Below, in pieces: positions 14,535 through 16,930 of a stretch of DNA of 16,930 bases (its first letter is position 1; every line of letters begins with the position of its first letter). Under the pieces are notes generated by a model that saw only the letters and a list, made by a program, of their open reading frames with translations, did no database searches and was not told the DNA's origin. The DNA lies in NCBI GenBank assembly GCA_019104905.1, contig JAHRXB010000243.1, positions 1 to 16,930 on the forward strand. The letters run 5' to 3'. The DNA comes from Bdellovibrio sp. Lineage in GTDB: Bacteria > Bdellovibrionota > Bdellovibrionia > Bdellovibrionales > Bdellovibrionaceae. The translations under genes were made by a program, and so were the position numbers.

Positions 14535-15455
14535 ATGCTTAAAAAGGCCCTGGTTTTCTCTCTTGCATTGTCTTGTTTTGCTCCATTCGCACTGGCTCAA
14601 GAGCGCGAAGAAAGCATGGTGATGTCGGCCGGAGAATCGATGAGACGAAACTGGAAAGTGACGCTGTTTTCGATCGCGTCACTTTCCAATATGAGTTACG
14701 GAAAAACCGCCAACTCCACTCGCTCCGTCGACTCTTACAACTACTTCGGATTTAACTACAAAATTGATTCTGATACGAAGTTTTCCGTGCGCGTTCCCTT
14801 TATCTACAATACGGCGGGACAGAATGAATATGCGGATCAGGTCAGCTCCGTGTTGGATCTTCAGGACGTGCACTTTGCTTACTCGAAATACGATCTCGGT
14901 TATATCGGAGATGTTGATATTTCTGGGAACGTGAAGCTTTATATGCCGACCAGTGAATATTCGCAGAATTCCAAGCTGGTGACGAAACTTCGTTTTGAGG
15001 TTTATTTCGAGTACTCCATCGGCCGCTTTTCTTCGATCACCTACGGAGTGAAACCTGATATTTATTGGCAAAGACAGACGGCCTATTATGATCCCAATAC
15101 TCCGCAATGGGAAGATGGCACGTTTAAAAAGGATCCGCGAGGGACCACAAAACAATATTCTTTCGAGCATTTTGTTGAAGGGGTCATTGATATCAATCGC
15201 TACTTCTCTGTGAAACCCAAAGCGGGTTTTGATGAAGACTGGTACTATTCTTCAGATGCAGAACAGCTTGAAGGGAATCATGTTACGAAAGTGCGAGCAG
15301 GTCTTGGACTTGAGATGCGCGTGATGCGCGGTCTGACTTTCACTGCGGGAGTTCAAAACACCACAAGCCTTGGCAGTTACAAAGGCAAAGACGTGACTTG
15401 GATGCAGCCTGAGAATACCGAATACACGTTGATGACCAACGCCTTTATTTTCTAG
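14535..15455 (+). CDS. Outer-membrane beta-barrel protein
   Basis: The 306-residue protein has a standard signal peptide (MLKKALV, predicted cleavage after FALA, residue 21) and ends in LMTNAFIF, with a terminal Phe typical of BAM substrates. After a short linker the chain is a regular series of amphipathic strands (WKVTLFSIASLSN, YNYFGFNYKI, KFSVRVPFIYNT, VHFAYSKYDLGYIG, GNVKLYMPTS, LRFEVYFEYS, VKPDIYWQR, VRAGLGLEMR, LTFTAGVQN), consistent with a 10- to 14-strand barrel. The pattern of long strands and short turns resembles the transporter-like barrels common in Bdellovibrio. The start has AAGGAG 5 bases upstream. The stop overlaps that of the convergent pseudouridine synthase gene (see the CTAG finding). 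No substrate can be assigned. Confidence 0.78.
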   Translation: MLKKALVFSLALSCFAPFALAQEREESMVMSAGESMRRNWKVTLFSIASLSNMSYGKTANSTRSVDSYNYFGFNYKIDSDTKFSVRVPFIYNTAGQNEYADQVSSVLDLQDVHFAYSKYDLGYIGDVDISGNVKLYMPTSEYSQNSKLVTKLRFEVYFEYSIGRFSSITYGVKPDIYWQRQTAYYDPNTPQWEDGTFKKDPRGTTKQYSFEHFVEGVIDINRYFSVKPKAGFDEDWYYSSDAEQLEGNHVTKVRAGLGLEMRVMRGLTFTAGVQNTTSLGSYKGKDVTWMQPENTEYTLMTNAFIF

Positions 15456-16303
15456 ATACGGAAATGATGTGATTCCCCTGTGAGCGGATTGATGAACTCC
15501 AGCTCACAGGCCTCAAGTTCAATTTTATCCTCACTAAAGATTTTTTTTGCCCCATAGGTGTGATCGCCAACAATCGGATGTTTTTCGTATCCCAGTTGCG
15601 CACGAATCTGATGGGTTCGGCCCGTGTGCAATTGAATTTTAAGTTCACTGCGGTTATTGTCTAAAAGGTTGATATTGAGAATCTCGAGCACACACTCTTG
15701 CCACCCCGGCTGAACTTCATGAGAAACTATTTTCGGAGCCCGGGGAGAGGGCTCCATATAATGGGTTAATACTCCCGTTCTGAGTTCCTGTCCTTCGACC
15801 AGCGCGCGATAGACTTTCTTCATGTCCCGTTGAATAAGCAGTTTGTTGAAGGCCGTTTGAAAAGGCAGAGTCTTGGCATAAACAATAAGACCTCGCGTGG
15901 GCACATCAAGACGGTGAGTGACAAAGAGTTCGTGTCCGACAGTTTTAGCAAGATAGGACTGAAGATGTTCTTTGTGATTATCGACGCTGGCATGAACGGG
16001 GAGTCCAGAAATTTTTTGTGCGACCAGAAAATGTTCGTTCTGAAACAGAATCCGCGAAGACCATTGGTGGTCATCGGCGATGAAGCGGCGAGGTTTTGTA
16101 TGGACGCGCAAGTAATCGCCGACAGAAACTGAGGAATCTTCCTTTAGCCTTTGGTGATTTAAATATATTGAACCAAGATCCAGCAAAAACTCAATCTGGG
16201 TTCGATCTAGATCCAAAATGCCTAATAAAACATCACAAACAGCTCCCGACTGAGGGCTTATTATGTGACGAACTCCGTATTCAAATCCTCTGGCACTCTG
16301 CAT
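15452..16303 (-). CDS. RluA-family RNA pseudouridine synthase
   Basis: The 283-residue protein isomerises uridine to pseudouridine in rRNA or tRNA in the cytoplasm. An S4-like RNA-binding segment (about 35-66: IEFLLDLGSIYLN, VSVGDYLRV) precedes the catalytic domain. Motif II THRLDVPTRGLIVYAK (129-144) contains the catalytic Asp133. KKVYRALVEG (162-171) and motif III LHTGRTHQIRAQL (225-237), followed by HPIVGDHTYG (242-251), complete the active site. Family members usually have T-S-G where this has T-R-G. The frame stays open to an ATG at 16375, but I start at 16303 because AAAGGA lies 5 bases upstream there and none is present at 16375. The extra 24 residues would also be unlike the family. 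The target base cannot be read from the sequence. Confidence 0.87.
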   Translation of the reverse strand: MQSARGFEYGVRHIISPQSGAVCDVLLGILDLDRTQIEFLLDLGSIYLNHQRLKEDSSVSVGDYLRVHTKPRRFIADDHQWSSRILFQNEHFLVAQKISGLPVHASVDNHKEHLQSYLAKTVGHELFVTHRLDVPTRGLIVYAKTLPFQTAFNKLLIQRDMKKVYRALVEGQELRTGVLTHYMEPSPRAPKIVSHEVQPGWQECVLEILNINLLDNNRSELKIQLHTGRTHQIRAQLGYEKHPIVGDHTYGAKKIFSEDKIELEACELEFINPLTGESHHFRI

Positions 16304-16401
16304 ACTATTCCTTTGAGCAGAAAGAACACATAGCACGGTGTAGCAAGGGTGTTCAAGTGGGAGTGTTTCCTCCATATTAAAGTTCTTGGGAGAAAGCTAT
16401 A

Positions 16402-16930
16402 TTGGATTTTGCTAACGAACCGATCTTTCAATGGATGTCACAGTTCGCTTATCAGCCGGGGACGGTTTATGCGGCCTTGATCGGAATGATGATGCTGTCT
16501 GCTGTGGGCTTTCCCTTGCCTGAGGAAGTGACTTTGATCAGTGTGGGGATTTTGGCGTTCATGGGCGCGCATCCTCAGCATTTTCCGCCTCCTTATGAAG
16601 GGGCTCCGGTTGTCAGCGTGCATACGGCGTCGGCCATTGCGTTTGCGGCGGTCGTGCTGAGCGATACGCTCATATATCTGATCGGGCGGGTGTTCGGGCG
16701 AAAGCTTCTCTATCATCCACGCGTTCACAAATTTTTCCCTGAACACATGATGAAACGAGTGGAGGAGTGGACTCACAAGTATGGAGCCTACGCTTGTGGA
16801 ATCTTCCGTTTTACTCCGGGCTTGCGTTTTCCAGGGCATTTGGCTTGCGGTATGCTTCGTTATCCTGCGTGGAAGTTTATCCTCATTGATGGGATTGCGG
16901 CCCTTATCAGCGTGCCGACACAGATTTATC
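16402..16930 (+). CDS. DedA-family membrane protein, 3' end cut by the window edge
   Basis: The frame is open for 176 codons to the edge with no stop. It has the DedA/VTT (SNARE-associated) pattern: a first hydrophobic segment with MLSAVGFPLPEEVTLISVGIL (matching the family's FPxPGE-like re-entrant motif, Glu retained), then VVLSDTLIYLIGRVFGRKLL (matching GD...Y.iGr..G), then GIFRFTPGLRFPGHLACGM (matching R..P..R...) and a further hydrophobic segment at the edge. DedA proteins are inner-membrane proteins implicated in flipping undecaprenyl phosphate or phospholipid and in envelope homeostasis. No ATG fits the N-terminus well. TTG at 16402 has GGGAG 9 bases upstream (16388-16392), while the in-frame ATG at 16435 has none. 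It is divergent from the pseudouridine synthase gene across 98 bases. Confidence 0.85.
   Translation, partial: MDFANEPIFQWMSQFAYQPGTVYAALIGMMMLSAVGFPLPEEVTLISVGILAFMGAHPQHFPPPYEGAPVVSVHTASAIAFAAVVLSDTLIYLIGRVFGRKLLYHPRVHKFFPEHMMKRVEEWTHKYGAYACGIFRFTPGLRFPGHLACGMLRYPAWKFILIDGIAALISVPTQIY

Noticed and set aside
14679..15170. Minus-strand open frame of 163 codons inside the barrel at 14535-15455
   Set aside because: Antisense shadow with no motif, and the sense gene has a signal peptide, ribosome binding site and C-terminal Phe.
1..16930. Mobile element, prophage, CRISPR or defence island
   Set aside because: I saw no transposase, integrase, phage gene, terminal inverted repeat, direct-repeat array or toxin-antitoxin pair, and gene style is even across the window.

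Overview
The window looks like a chromosomal segment from a Gram-negative predatory bacterium of the Bdellovibrio type (Bdellovibrionota). This is inferred from style: intermediate GC, dense genes, a very high share of secreted lipoproteins and outer-membrane beta-barrels, and a divergent Kdo transferase. No marker gene proves the genus. I see no tRNA, rRNA, CRISPR array, insertion sequence, phage gene or long repeat. It reads as ordinary chromosome with an envelope bias.

Layout. Positions 1-1646 (minus) hold a lipoprotein, cut by the window edge, and a beta-barrel, overlapping by 14 bases. Positions 1887-3751 (plus) hold a PhoD-fold lipoprotein that has lost its metal-binding motifs and a solitary periplasmic solute-binding protein. 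Positions 3759-6091 (minus) are a translationally coupled LPS pair: a glycosyltransferase family 9 enzyme followed by Kdo transferase (waaA). Positions 6213-12118 (plus) are a tight four-gene operon: beta-barrel, 762-residue EF-hand lipoprotein, second barrel with a periplasmic N-terminal domain, and an RlmL-like rRNA methyltransferase. Positions 12202-13149 (plus) encode a small lipoprotein that faces, across a clear bidirectional terminator, a secreted endonuclease/exonuclease/phosphatase-family lipoprotein (13202-14386, minus). Positions 14535-15455 (plus) encode another barrel whose stop codon overlaps that of a convergent RluA-family pseudouridine synthase (15452-16303, minus). A DedA-family membrane protein with a TTG start runs off the right edge (16402-16930).

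How it fits together. Five lipoproteins all have a non-aspartate residue after the lipidated cysteine. By the enterobacterial sorting rule they would go to the outer membrane. Four beta-barrels and two LPS-core enzymes share the window, so most of it builds or decorates the outer membrane. Lipoprotein plus barrel pairing occurs twice (1-1646 and 6213-10931), which suggests lipoprotein/barrel complexes.

Most worth a second look: the PhoD-like lipoprotein with all visible metal motifs substituted, the EF-hand-derived lipoprotein operon, and the divergent Kdo transferase. No gene-free stretch exceeds about 240 bases.
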